Below, in pieces: positions 12,601 to 27,600 of a stretch of 64,000 nucleotides of DNA (positions are counted from its first letter, which is position 1; every line of letters starts with the position of its first letter). A program made the translations under genes and the position numbers. Origin of the DNA: Cordylochernes scorpioides (lineage: Eukaryota > Arthropoda > Arachnida > Pseudoscorpiones > Chernetidae); contig CP092871.1 in the NCBI GenBank assembly GCA_030710605.1, positions 71,823,020-71,887,019 of the forward strand, given 5' to 3'. The notes under the pieces are model-generated. The model was not told the DNA's origin, searched no databases, and saw only the letters and a program-made list of their open reading frames with translations.

Positions 12601-15600
12601 ACATGTGAAAAGCAGTTCGACTTTGCACTTACTAATGCCAGAGCCCCGTTTGGTTACTTGCACTCGCTGGTGGGGTTGGACTTTTGCAAGAATCGGGGGC
12701 CATTGGAGCATTTTTTTTTCTTTAAACAGAAAAAGTGTCCAATGCGGGAATCGAACCCGGGTCCTAGTGGTCGAAAACCAAACGGTTTAACCAGCCTTCC
12801 ACCGACCCCCAAATTTCTCAATAATCTTTATAAAGTTTTTATTTTCCTCTAGCAGTGTGGTGTCATAGCGAAGGCTATTTATTTTCATTCCTCCAATGTG
12901 TACACCTATTTCTGTTTTATTAAGATCAGTTAATCTTATGATCAGAGAAGAGGTTGAACATAGGCCTTGCCTAACTCCTTTTTGTGGTTTGAGCCAATCA
13001 GCGTTCACATATTCTGTTTTTACTGTGGCTTCCTTTTCTGTATACAGTTCTTTATTCAGGACAATTAGATGTTCTGTGGCACTTCCATAAGTCTTAGTAT
13101 TATCCATAGTTTAGTTTGATTTACACAATCAAAAGCTTTACTATAGTCAAATACTATAAATATATATTTATGCCTTTCCATTACCATCTTAGGTTTTCTA
13201 TTTGATCTCTTGTACCTCTACCTCTTCTAAAACCTGCTTTGTTCTGGTGGAATTCTTTATTTAAATGGGGTTCCTTCTTTTCTGTATTTGTTGGAAAAGA
13301 AGCCGTCCGAAGCAGCCAATGGGAGGCCGGCGGAAGCGGCTACGGGGATGCAGCGGCAAAAATGAGAAAACAATAACAGAAGAACTTGTAAACAACTTTC
13401 GAACGCTAGAATTTGCCCTGATCTCCGATTCTTTTAGTGTAAATATTTAAATATATAATTAATTAAATAATACTTCACTTATTTTCTTAAATTGTAATAA
13501 ATATAATTTTCCCTCCTGTTTTCGTCGTATATTTTAAAAGTGTTATAAACAGCGACGCCTTAATTTTGAACCTTCAACCCCGCCGACCAAGAATAGAGGT
13601 GAGTGACTACCTCTATAGAATTTAGATCGTCGTCACAACACAGAATGGCGGTGAAATCGCAATAATTTTGGCATCCCAGCCGGGACTGTTGAAGGTAAAT
13701 TCTAGAAAAAAAAAATCATTTTAAGCTGACCATTTTGGAACTCGCTAGCTAACCCTACTTGTCGCTTTGTTTACAAGATGGCGGAAGAATTAATTCTACG
13801 TTTAAAAAAGAAGCGTGCTATTAACAGATCATATTTAACGAAAACATGCAATAAGATTGAAAGTGGACTTGACACGCTAATGAGAATTGATCTTGAAGAA
13901 TTATTAGAACAATTGAATGAATCATTTAACGAACTTAAATTAGTGGATCACAAAATAGAAACGCTTCTTGAAACTGACGATTTAGAGAAGGAATTACAGG
14001 GCGTAGAGGAATATCGAGAGAAATATATTACTTGGAGATTTAGGGCAAATAAAAAGATTCGCCAATCAGATTTTCATGGCGAAAATATACCGAATTCGAA
14101 CTCACGAATAGATGAAAATGAAATAAGACATTATGTACCTTCCTGCACGACTGTGAAACTTCCGAAATTGATGATATCGAAATTTTATGGAAACTTTAGT
14201 GAATGGCTGACGTTCTGGAATTCTTTTGATGCAGCTATACACCAGAACAACTCACTGAACCCGATCGATAAATTTAACTATCTGAAGTCACATCTCGGCG
14301 GAACTGCACTAAACACAGTCGAAGGTTTCGCTTTATCTGCGGACAATTATGAGAAAGCTATAAAATTGCTTAAAGACAGATTTGGGCGAGAAGACATTTT
14401 GATTAGCCGACATATGAACAATTTGTTGTCAATGAGACCACTCAAAACGTCAAGCGATGTAAGAACCTTCCGCAAACTTTTTGACAACCTTTCTGTTCAT
14501 ATAAGAAGTCTCGAGTCACTAAACGTGTCCATTGATGTTTACGGACAACTGTTGTGCCCGATAATAATAAAGCTTCTACCTGCAGACCTTAATTTGGAAT
14601 TGAACAAAGAACTCCCGACAGGTTATGTAATTAATGACTTGATTACCTTTCTGGAAAGACAATTAACTGCACGGGAGAAGAGTTTTAGAAACGAAATCGG
14701 TACCGGGAATGAATCAACTTCTAAACCTAATTTGGTAAACAAACATCCAAAGACAAGATTCTACAATGAAAAACCAATTGCGACAGCTTCAGAACTTTTG
14801 AATTCAGTTCACAAATCGAATGAATGTGTATTTTGTGGTAAAGACAACCATGGAAGCCCTAAGTGTGACTTTGCAGCTAATATTAGTTTAAACGAAAAGA
14901 GATCACTCATGAAGAAAAAAGGCGTTTGTTATAAATGTCTTCGGCCTTCTCATTTAAGTAAATTTTGCAGAAATGTAGTCCGGTGTTCGATCTGCAACAT
15001 GTCTTCCCACCTGGATGTCATGTGCACAAAACGGATTTTAGATCGAGGTGGATCTTCTAAGTCTCCAACGGTGCAAGATGAAACTCTCGCCAACTTATCA
15101 ACCTTCCCAGACGTCTTGTTGCCTACTTTGAGAGTGACCCTCAAAGGGAACAGAACGGAGAAGACGGCACGGGCTATAATAGACACCGGATCCCAAAGAT
15201 CATATATTTTACATAGCACAGCAATGGAAATGGAATACGAACAATCAAAGAGAGAGTTCTTCCGGCATTCCTTGTTTGGAGGATCGAGTACCGACGTAGT
15301 TGAACATGAGGTCTATACCATTCATTTATCTGACATCAATAATTCCTATCGCTGTGAGTTTGAAGCACTAGGTCAACCCCTTATCTGTGGAAGCATACCT
15401 CCGGTGTGTCCAAGATCATTTTTAGAAGGGAGTGAAGAACTCGACGTGTCAGATTTGATGAGAGACCGTATAGAAGTCCTTATAGGGGCGGACATCGCCG
15501 GGAGATTGCTAACTGACGATCAGAGAAGAATCTCATCTGGACTGGTGGCAATCCGTACCAAACTAGGATGGACTGTGATGGGAAAGATTCCTCCAACGGA

Positions 15601-18600
15601 GGTGAGAGATGACACCAGCTCCCTTTACGTGACCACACTTCTATCTTTGGATCTAGAAAACTTGTGGAAATTAGATGCAATTGGAGTCTCTGACGCGGAG
15701 GTTGAGAAGAAGACTCAATCATTACAAGCAGAAATGGAGGAACATTTCGCCCACACCACGACGCGAGATATTGAGGAGCGCTATGAGGTTGCTCTACCCT
15801 GGGTGCAAGACATGGAAAGGATTCCTTCGAATAGAGACCTAGCCGAAAACCAACTAAGTTCTGTAAGAAGAAAACTTGAAGTTGGAGACATGAATGAGTA
15901 TGGACAAATCTTTGAAGAATGGATGAATCAGGGGATAATTGAGTATGACATAGAGGATAAACTAGATGGTGTACACTACCTGCCACATCGACCAGTGTAT
16001 AAAAGGAACAGTCAAACTTCTAGAATACGGCCAGTATTCAATGCGTCGGCCCGGAAGAGAGGTAAACTTTCCCTGAATGACTGTCCGGATAAGGGGACTA
16101 ATTTCCGAGGCATGACTAATACGTTAAAGAAGATTGATTTTTCGAGATTAAAATGTGATCCCACATTGAAAAACATCACCTGGAAATTTATACCGCCTGG
16201 TGCTCCTTGGTGGGGTGGATGGTGGGAGTGTTTGATTGGAATGATGAAACAATTGCTCTTTAGGATTCTCGGTCAAACCTCCTTGGGATATGAAGAACTA
16301 TCCACGGTAATGTGTGACGTCGAAAGCCTGATGAACACACGCCCTCTGACCTACCTAACGGAAGAAAGTGAGGATCTCGCTCCATTGACACCTTCGTTGT
16401 TCTTACATGAGGTCAGAGAGGTTGGCGTTCCAGACCTGGACTTGATTGATAACCAGACCCTCTCCCGCAAATATCAATATATCAAACGTGTACGAGAAGA
16501 TCTTAGAGAACGATTTCGTATCGAATATTTTGGATTCCTGAGACAAGAAACGAGACGCCTGAAGACTACCATAACATTCAAGGTGGGAGACATGGTGCTC
16601 ATTGGACAAGAGAGTTTAAAGAGACTGCACTGGCCGTTAGCCAGAATAATCCAACTCTATCCAGGAAAAGACGAATTTGTGAGGGTTGCGAAAGTGAAAA
16701 CTTCATCAGGTGATAAAATACGACCTATTCAAAAACTCTACAATTTAGAGATAACGCCCGAGATAAGGTGTCGAGACCCTCTAACGGAGCGATCTCCCAC
16801 ACAAGAAGTTCGATTGACAACTGAAGAGGACCCTTTGACTTCACAACAAGAGCAACATCACATTGAAACCCCGAATGTTGTGTCAAGTTACGGACGGCCC
16901 ATCAAGAGACCCAACCGATTGAATCTACTGAACTTTTCCTTTCCATGTTTGAGTCGTCGAGGCGCCAACTCAAAGGTGGGAGAAATGTTGGAAAAGAAGC
17001 CGTCCGAAGCAGCCAATGGGAGGCCGGCGGAAGCGGCTACGGGGATGCAGCGGCAAAAATGAGAAAACAATAACAGAAGAACTTGTAAACAACTTTCGAA
17101 CGCTAGAATTTGCCCTGATCTCCGATTCTTTTAGTGTAAATATTTAAATATATAATTAATTAAATAATACTTCACTTATTTTCTTAAATTGTAATAAATA
17201 TAATTTTCCCTCCTGTTTTCGTCGTATATTTTAAAAGTGTTATAAACAGCGACGCCTTAATTTTGAACCTTCAACCCCGCCGACCAAGAATAGAGGTGAG
17301 TGACTACCTCTATAGAATTTAGATCGTCGTCACAACACAGAGTGGCGGTGAAATCGCAATAGTATTATTTTAACAAGTTATTTTACTTGTGTATGGGATA
17401 AGTACAATGGTTCTGTAGTTGCTGCAGATCTTTGGGACTTCTTTTTTAGGGATAGGTAGAAATATTGATTTTTCCACTTAGTTGGCCATTTTCCACACTC
17501 CCATATGTTCTGACATGAGTTCTGTTATGATATTTGAGGCCTCCTTTCCTGTTATTTTTATAAACTCAATTGGAATGTCATCTCTTCCTGGGGCTTTTCT
17601 GTTACTGATTTCTTTGAGAGCTTACTTTATTTCTGATTTTTTTTAGAGGAGGTTCTTTTCACTGTGTTAATACATGATACTTGTCTTAATCGACTATCCT
17701 GAAACGCTGAGGAGCGCGATTACAGGGCTCTTAAAAACAGCGGCAGACCAATCTATACAAAACGACCTTACAAGAATGGATAAATCTAAGCTATACTCTC
17801 ACTACAAAGACATTCACATATCTTTCATGACGGAGAGATACCTTTTAGGGGATTTTCCTTTCCCGGTTGTAAGACTACTCGCACAAGTTAGAATACTTTC
17901 AAGTTTTTTTAGAGAAAACCACACCAAGATGCTCTGCGGTGAGGACCCGATTTGTACCTTCTGTAATTCAAAACTAAAAAATGAAATCACTCACTATATT
18001 TTTGATTGCTATGCTCTGAAAGAAGAACCCTTATGCTCAAAACTGGGCAACTCTGTGCTTCACTTCCATCAATAATTGACAATATGACCCAGAATAAGTA
18101 TATTGCTACGGCGTTTTATGGTTTCCACAAGTCCATATCTCAGAAGAAGGCCAAGTGACACTCACTCCTCACTGCTACTCTTTTTGTGTTGTTTTTCTTG
18201 CTTCCCTCTTTCTCTTTCTTGTTTTTTTTTGACGTGACAACGTCTTAAATTAGGTTGCGGCTGGGAGTCACTTATGAAAAAGTGTAACGCCCGGTAACGT
18301 TACGATGAGTCATCGAACGAGAGTGCTGCGCGCGCAGCGCTAGAGAATTAGGCGCATTGAATCGGCGCATGCTTGTCTCTGTCTTTGTCTTTCTTGAACG
18401 TTCTTGGCGTTGGAAAAACAAGAAAGCGTCATAATATAAGTTCACACGTGTGGTTAAAGTATCGTCAGCTGTGTCTGTAGTGAAAATGTGGAGTGCTTAG
18501 ATTCGTCATTTACAACAACTACAACAATAAAGGTAAATAATTGTACACTGATATTTCATTATCGTAAACTATGATTGATTGATTAATTGTTAGATTGACA

Positions 18601-21600
18601 CAAAAGTTGAGAAACTGAGTTTATAGGTTATGTCATACTATTGATAAATGTTGATAGTGTTAAGTAAATTATTAGTTTAAAATTAATTAATTAATTAATT
18701 ATTATTTTACAAATTTTAAATAGTTTCAAATTTATTTAGCAAAAATTTGAACCTTCGATCTGAATAAATGTTTTGATTTTCGAATTGATTCTTTAAAATT
18801 ACAAATATTAAGAAAAAGTGGCAGATATAAGAAAACTTTATTTAAACTGTGTTGAGCAAGAATTTTAACATCTAATTTAAGTAAATGTTTTAATTTTCAA
18901 CTTCATCATTTACAATTACAAATTTTATTTAATTTCAAATTTATTTAGCAAAAATTTGAACCTTCGATCTGAATAAGTGTTTTGATTTTCAAATACCAAC
19001 GCGGCTGGTGGAGTGGCGATCTATCGTAAATTATCATCGACATCTACGGCGGAAGTGTTCCAAGTTGCGATTACAGACGTAACTCGTGTCATTAAAACCA
19101 AGGGTGACATGTGCATGACTGAAGTTACTTGCTTCGCCGCTAATACTAGCTTCAAGTTTATACTCGGTGCTGTATATATTCATCCAGGAGCTAGTATGCA
19201 GGATATTGGAATGTTACTATGGCAAGGACTCGGTCCGTACATTCACAACAGCCAGTACGTGCCACCGTTCGTGCAAGTTGATTCTAGTATACCGATTCTT
19301 CTGTGTGGTGATTTTAACAAAAACGTAAAGCCTGACAACTCGTTTCTTAAATTCATGAAAAATACGTATAATCTTGATTGCGTATCAAACGTTTCTAAGT
19401 CAACTACGTTAAAAGGAACAACTATCGACTTGACTTTCGCAAGACACATTACAGCAGAAACACTTCCTTTCATTTCATATTTCTCCTATCATCGTCCTAT
19501 CCTCAACAAAATCACTCAAATAGGAATTAGTTAAGTTTTAGTTTACATGTACAATGTTTTAGTAAACAAAATATATTTCTATAGTTAAAATTTGTGCAAT
19601 TCTTATTTTCATTCAATTCCTTGTTCCTATTGTGCAATTTAATTATATTCATATCAATAAATATTCTACCGTTGTCACATAAAATCTTCGCCCGTAAAAC
19701 CGACCTTTTTTTTCCTTTTCTTCTGTATATATCGTTATTTCCTTTGTCTCACTGCTTTGTTCTTATGCATACCTCTGGTGAATCCTGTATAGGGTCAGTG
19801 ACCCTGAATAAAGGCTTTTTTGTTGTTGTTGTCTTAATCGACTATAATTTTCAAAGGAAAATTCTGATCCCCTTGAATTGATGAGAGAGTTGGACTGGAG
19901 ATAAAACATGAGTACCTGGTTATCAACTCCAAAAAAAAAAAAATTAAGACAAATGAAAAAAAAAAGAATGAATAAAAATATACACTCAGGCAAAATCAAT
20001 AAGGAAAAATAACTATAATTTAGAAGAAAGAACAACAAGAACCTAGGAATGAGTACCACAAGGCACTAAGCTTGTATATATGCGAAAACACTAAATGAGA
20101 TGAGCCTGCATCTATTCTCTATTCTCAATCACAAGGCAATAAATCCAAATCCAAATAAATAGCGTGTGACATTTTGATAACGGCAATGTTACCGAAATGT
20201 CACACACTATTTATATATTTGGATTTGGTCTTATATCTTGTGTTTCTAATCTATAATCCAAATTGTGCCTTATCATTCATTGTCAACATGATGACCTGTG
20301 TTGATTATTTGAGAGGCACCCAATAAAGTTAGATTTGCTCAACTCCACCATTGCCGGTCCCAAGCCTGGATGTAAAAGGAGGAAGGGGAGCAGTAACAAG
20401 CTCGTTAAAAAACCAGGGTTCAGCTGGCCCGACTGATAGCACCCTGTAAGTGATCCTATCCTTGGGTTACATGATAATCAGCAGCGTCTGTTCTCCATTT
20501 TAGGAGCGGCTGCACAGGGCGTCTGTTCCTCATGTTAGAGGCGGCCATTTAATACCAGGTCAAAGTCCAAGTTACACCTCTCTGTAGGTGACCTCGGGGA
20601 AATGCTGGATAAAACCAGCGCTCTAACGTAACTGGCATATAACCTATATGGAGTCGTGCACAACAGAATCTCATACTGCATTGGTTATCGTGCAGGATCT
20701 GAACCAAAAAAACAGACCCTCCAACTAAACATAAGGGAATCGACACAGTTGGCCAGATGGAAATCTAGTCACCTGCGCCCTCTAGTCTATAAAGTGGTAG
20801 CCAAAAGCTTCCCCATGTGCACTAGGTGCAAAACCGAAGAGGCCACTCCCCAACATATACTAAATTGTATTGGAAAGGACAAGGGATCCCTGTACAGAGA
20901 ACCAAGAAGAGTTCTTGAACTTCTTTATGAGCACGACCTCCAAGATCTTGTCTAATTTAGACTAAAAGGATGAGTAAAAAAAAAAAAGATTTGCCCAGTA
21001 CTACCTGGAGGGGTGGTGTCCGAGGGAAATGGCTTGAGGTCTCCCTGGTTCTCAGCTCTCCTCTTGGCTTCTGTCAGCTCCTCCACTCTCCTCTGGAAGA
21101 AGTGGTAGGCCGGGCTGTCCTTGTCACTCAGGAAGCTGAAGTCACCCAGGTGGTGTTCACATCGTCAATCTCACAGACAGCAGGTCTCACCTGTAGGCCG
21201 GGTTGGCTGTGTTCTCAGACCGGGCCACCTCCTCAGACGACAGTCCATTGATGGCGACGGAGATGGCCACCTTCTCGACAGCCAGACGAACGCCAAGGTC
21301 ATCTGGGGGCGCAACTAAGCCATCCAGTCAGAGCGCGGCCACTGAGGTCAGTCAGGGGGCCACGGCAGATTAGATGCGGCCACAGTTCGAGACAGCGGCT
21401 GTGCACGCTTGCGAACAGCCCCACCCCCCAACACAGTAGAGGAAGGAGGGCTGCTCGCAAGCGCGACACTGCTGCGAGATAGCAAGTAGCCCCAACAAAG
21501 AGATCTCCCGCCTACACTCTACTCTACTCCTCTTACCCAGGGTTGGGGGGGCAGGGGGCAACACTGCCGGCTGCTGCTGCTGCAGTACAGGTGGAGGGGG

Positions 21601-24600
21601 CAAAGGCGGTGGCAACACCGGCATCTGCTGAGGGGGTTCTTTGTATAAAGGGGGCAGGGAGGGTCTGGTCCACGGCACTGGCTTGTGGCTGGGCTCCTCC
21701 TCATCATCATCATCATCCAGCAACCTCTTGGCAGCCTTGGTCATGGTCAGTGGGGCCGGCTTGCTGCACACCCCCCCTCATCTCCAGCTGGTGTGACATC
21801 CAGTGTTGTCCCCTCACATTTAAGACTCCCAAGATTGAGGATTTTATTATCCCTAGTACACATTTAAAGCGTAGTTTATTATTATTATTCCTAGTACAGG
21901 CCATGATAGTCATGGTGGGTATTAACGACTGCTTTTACTGTAAGTGCAGGACTCCATGTCTACACATGTAAAAATCAGTCTTGTTATCTTATGTTTCTAA
22001 TCTATAATCCAAAACGGTATCACGTAAACTAACTTGTTCCTGTTCAAATATAATCAAGAGGTTGCAAGTGTTATAAAATGGCCATGGTGCGTATTAGCAA
22101 CTGCATTTATGGCAACTGCAGCACCCCATGTCTATACATATGTAAGAATCAGTCTTGTTACCTTATGTTTCTAATCTATAATCCAAAACGGTATCATGTA
22201 AACCAACTTGTTTCTGATCAAATATAATCAAGAGGTTGCGAGTGTTATAAAATGGCCATGGTGCGTATTAGCAACTGCAGTACCCCATGTCTATACATAT
22301 GTAGATATCAGTCTTGTTGCCTTATATGTTTATAATCTATAATTCAAAACAGTACCTTGGTATCATGTAAACCAACTTATTTCTGATCAAATAGAATCAA
22401 GAGGTTGCGGGTGTTATAAAATAAAGACTCCACTTCAAGAAGAGTTTAAAAAATCACAGCTTTCAATACCAACGCACCTAAAGAATACAACAAATAAATA
22501 TTAATGACATGGAAATTCAACAAGTCTGTAACATGCTTTGTATTTATATATGTAAAATATTTAATTATTCTTTGATTTTCCTTCATAGTTAGTCAACACT
22601 GTACTTTTCATTTGGTAATTTTGCATAAGTTTGTTTTGTTGATATATATTTTGTGATAAACCTTGTTGTAATTGAATTAAATATTAAAAACACAAAGTAA
22701 TGTAATTATTCCTTATTTCTAAATAGGAAACGTTACCAAGTCCTTCACTTATTTTTGGTAAGCATCATGTGAGAATGGAAAATGCAAAAAAAAGAAGTTG
22801 AGATCAGAATTGCCAAGTCCAAAGATTCTTCTTGGAGAGAAATATAAGAGATTTTATATAAGAAGAGAATTACATAGCTTGTAACTAAAGAAAAGATTAA
22901 GGTGAAAATATGAGGCTTCCACACACAGGGATAAGTTTCTTTAAAAAAAAAAAAAATAAAATAAACTTATTCTCGGAAGTCTGATATTTTTACCTTAATA
23001 TATATATATATATATATTTTTGCTTATCCCTAGTACACGTGGTACAGGCCATGATAATCATGGTGGGTAGTTAGCGACTGCTTTTTACTGTAAGCGCACC
23101 ACATGTCTACACATGTGAAAGCAGTTCGACTTTGCACTTACAAATGTGCCAGAGCCCCGTTTGGTTACTTGCACTCGCTGGTGGGGTTGGACTTTTGCAA
23201 GAATCGGGGGGCCATTGGAGCATTTTTTTTTTAAACAGAAAAAAGTGTCCAATGCGGGGATCGAACCCGGGTCGTAGTGGTCGTAAACCAAACGGTTTAA
23301 CCAGCCTTCCACCGACCCCCCCTACCTTAATATTGATATAGTAGAACCTCCCTTTAGCGGACACCTCTCCACAAAGGACAATTTTTATTTGCAAAATTAC
23401 CATTTTTACAATTTATCAACTCTCTGGTAAGAGGACACCTCTCCCTAAAGGACACTTTAGCTCTGTAATTACTGTACAAGGGTTATTGTATTGATTTAAA
23501 GAGAAGGACGCTCAAATGTTTTGTTTTTTTGTAAGGACATGGAGCTTGTGGATAAAATGATCAAAAAACTGGAGCAGGTACTTTGTTTGACATCATATGG
23601 CATGGCTGAAAGAAGCCTCAGAGTAAAACAAATTGACAGTAGACCAAAAAGTGATAAAGGATATAATTTGGATTATTTTGAAAATAGAGCAATCCATAAA
23701 TAAATCTTTAATTAAAAAGGCAAATATCAATTGATATCAAAAACGATATCAACCAGTTTTGGTTATGACGCTCTACGCCTTGCAAGAACAATAGAAAGGT
23801 TTCGAATTTCTATCAACAGTTGGAAGTTACATTTCAACCACAGATGTCTGTCAGCGGGAATTATTCCACCTTCTTTAATTCTAAAATATCTTATTCGCAC
23901 AAAATTTTCTAGAAAAATATTATTAGAAACGGGAAAAAAACTTTTGAATGCCAGAATAAAAAATTGCCACTATAATCTAAACAAATATTGATTAAATTTA
24001 GAGGTAAAATAAATGAAATTTTGATCTAATATATGTCTTTTTATTTAAAAATTTGGATTATAGATTATAGCTACAAGAAAATAAGACCTAATCCAAATAA
24101 ATTAATAGTGTGTGATGTTTCGGTAACAGCGTTGTTACTGAAATGGCACACACATATTAATTTATTTGGATTAGATCTTATTTTCTTGTAGTAGACCAGA
24201 AGGTTTGTGCAGCTTTCAATGGAGATTTTAGCCTTCTAATGTCAAAAAGAACATGTAGATGATTATTGGAAGATTGATGGAGACATCTTGAAGAATACCT
24301 GAAGAGCAAGGAGGGATTGTGGTTCAATTAATTTAACACAATCTGAGATTAGAAGAGACAGAGCAGGGTGATGTTCCATCATGGCTGACTTCGGTTTCAG
24401 AGACGACCATACTACATGAGGGTGATCTAACCCAACTTCTAGTGAACAACCACTGTTTAAACCAACAAGGCTATATGTTAATGCATCTATGCTTCCTTTC
24501 TTCCTGTGGTGAATCTATACAAGACCGGTAGTCTTAATAAAGCTGTGTTGTTGTTGTTATGTTAATTTTATCTTGTTTATGTCAATAGTGATAGAAGAGA

Positions 24601-27600
24601 CAAACAAAAGTGTGTTGTCAGTTATTGATTACTCTTATTATCAGTAAGTGAAATCAATTCAGGTGAGGAGCTCTGTGGCTTAACAGTAGAACTGCCTCTA
24701 TAAAAGACAACACCTAGTTGAAGAGCCAACGTGTCCTCTAGAGAGAGGTGTCCTCTTACTGGAGAGCAGCTAAATAGTGAAAAATAGTCATTTTGGCAAT
24801 GAAAGCTGTCCTTTTTGTATAGAGATGTCCTGTAGCAAGAGTGTCTTCTCAGTGAGGTTCTACTGAATCAAATATTTAATTTAAATCTTTTAGTGTTGTG
24901 CTTCCCAAGAAAAAAAAAACAGTCTTTGATTTCTAGACTTAAGTCTGGTTATCTACAGACAATGGCTTTCCAGAATAGTTGAAAGGTTTTCCCACTATGT
25001 ACTAAGTGCAATCTCAACCTGCAACCCCAAAACACATTATTGACTGTATAAACTCATCCAGTGATGAGCTCTACTCATCCCCAGCAGACACCATCAACAA
25101 GCTTAATACCCTGATATGATGGAGTGGAGATAAGAAAGAAGTAGAAGTTCAGCTGTCTATTCAAAGAACATTCCTGATATAAGAGCACACTCTAAGCCAC
25201 TAATCACTTTAAGTCATAGATAAAAGAGACAAGGTCTTGAGCTCGCGATAAAAGTAGAACAACCTTCCCACCTACTACTACTGCAGGGCCCCACCGCCAG
25301 TATTATCCTGGTTCAGCATCAAAAACAAAAGCAGTAGGAGCTTACCTCTCAGACGGAGCCAGCTTGATGGAGATCCCCTTGGAAGAAGTAGAAGAAGTGG
25401 AAGGGGTCATCTTGGAAGTGGGCGGCGGAGCAACTGTTCCAGGGCAATGGTGTGTCGGGGGACCAAGGCAGCTTGTTGTGGGTGGGACTTACCTTTGGGG
25501 GTCTTGGGGGCTGGTTTCCCCACCTCCTCTAATGGCTTCTTCTTCACCTCGGTCTCTGCTGCTCAGACCAGCATCAGTGGGCTGTTCCTTGACTGGTGGG
25601 GGGGTCAGCCATTGGACATATTCGCATGCCAAGACCATGCAAGATATGTGAGAGCAAATAGCTAGCCAGCTGTTAATATGTCCCTCCCATGAGAGTCCAT
25701 AATCTAAAATACATGGTTAAACCAGGTCTATCCTAGAGAGATTCTGTCATGAGGAGTCTTTCAGCTGAAACAGCATCTCAGATGAGATACCACCTCCAAG
25801 AGAGACTGCCAATATACGGCAAAGTCACCCATGAGAACCTAAAAACATGGTCAAACCCTCCTGTTAGTGGTTTCTTATCAGTTTGAAGACAACATGGCTC
25901 TGTTTATAAACCACTTCCAGGAGAGACCTAGCCTTAATTTATAGGCTATGGTCTCATTTTGGGATCCACTGTATTACATAACAAGAATTTTTTTTTTTTT
26001 AAAGTCAATAAATTTGAAAGAAAAAAAAATAAATCTAATTCCATTCATATAGTGTTAATTTGACTAAGTGTTGCTTAAAAGTTACTACATAGTATTTTGG
26101 TACAATTTTGTTCTTTAACAGTTTCACCTATTTACACCTCACAATACCTATAGTTGTGAAGGATGTGAAATTGAGAAGGGAGTTTCATCTTTCTTTTGTA
26201 GCGCTATTGGCTCACTTCCAGAGCATTAGAAAAATCTGCCTACGTATTGTCACACTCCATTCAAATAATGGAAGGAAAAAATAATACTTGACACTGAGAG
26301 TGTTTTGTTTTCTCTTGATCTTCATTCCCACACCACTAACCTTTCTTCTGCTGAAACCTGCGGAATTGGTCGATGAAGCTGCCGTCATTCTTGAAGCTGT
26401 TCATCCGAGGAGGAGTGGCCGCAGCAGAGGAAGATGGGGTACTGCTGGAACCAGATCTGACACATCTTATATGGGAACACTGGCTGATACTCTACCACAG
26501 AACCTAATGATACACTCATGGACAAAACTTGAGGAAGTGGAAAGTCTGATGTCACCATTGTCTTTTTTTTTTTTTAAGGAGACAGAGGCAAATTTGTTCA
26601 CACTTGGTTATCTTGTGTGTCTTCAATAAAGGTGACCATAATATCTTTCAGAGTTATTGTCTGAATCCTGATATACATGTTGAAAAGTACAACTTCCTTA
26701 AGTTCTGTCCATGAGTGTATTTATATAAAGTAGAACCTCCCTGTAAAGGACACCTAATTGCAGATCCAAAGTGTCCTTTAGGGAGAGAGGTGTCCTCTTA
26801 CCGGAGAGTTGCTAAATTATAAAAATAGTAATTTTTCAAATGAAAACTGTCCTTTATAGAGAGGTGTACTCTAGTGCGAGTGTCCAATCATGGAGTATGT
26901 TCTACTGTATATACAGCTGAACCTCCTTAGGACATCATAATTGTGAGGCTCCAAGTCTAACTGAGGTTATCTGTCTCCCAAGATGTATTGCTAGGTCCAC
27001 CAACTGTATATAGATTGTAGTTTCTGTCTGTTGAACACTTACTTCACTCGACCAATTCAGATGAGATTTTATCTCCACATTGTAATACATCTTTCTGAAG
27101 GGATTGGTGGCGGAGTGGTATAAACTATCCTTTTTTTGGCAGACACAACCCAGGATTGAATATTGGGCATTCTACAGAAAATATTGTTTCCATGGACTCT
27201 GATTCTTGCAAGAGTCCAGCATAACCAGTGAGTGTACAGGTAATCAAGGCACAGTTGAAAGTCAAACTGTTGTCTATATGTGTAGACACGTGAAGTACTT
27301 ACAGTAGAAGCAGTCAGTGACAACCCACCATGATTATCATGGCCTGTACTTGGGATACCACCACATCTTTCTGATAAGGTTGATGTACATATAAGGATTT
27401 CTGCCCAAAGGTCCTCCTCTATGTGGCAGGCGGGAGAAGCAGCACAAGTAAGGAACTGCCCTGTAGGATGAAGTACGGTGTCGTGAGCCGCTACGGTAAC
27501 CGTGAAGGCCTACAGGGAAATGTGGCTGACTAACAGGGCAATGGCAGCCCCCCCCCTCCATGTAAACAAGACACCACCACCCCATATAAGGATTAACACA

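Larger units (their letters stand above)
13289..17361 (+). mobile_element. BEL/Pao LTR retrotransposon, pol internally deleted
   Basis: Two 376-bp LTRs (13289-13664 and 16986-17361) differ at almost no positions, and the element has an exact 5-bp target duplication GTATT (13284-13288, 17362-17366). A possible primer site TGGCATCCCAGCCGGGAC follows the 5' LTR, and a purine tract AAAGGTGGGAGAAA precedes the 3' LTR. The element is young but only 4.1 kb because most of RT, RNase H and the integrase core are missing. It is inserted in a minus-strand LINE within the SUGP1 intron. Confidence 0.93.

Noticed and set aside
23520..23580. Small plus-strand exon ([14 protein letters not shown]) with AG/GT borders
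   Set aside because: Only 42 bases, no matching neighbours on the plus strand and no recognisable protein; chance cannot be excluded.
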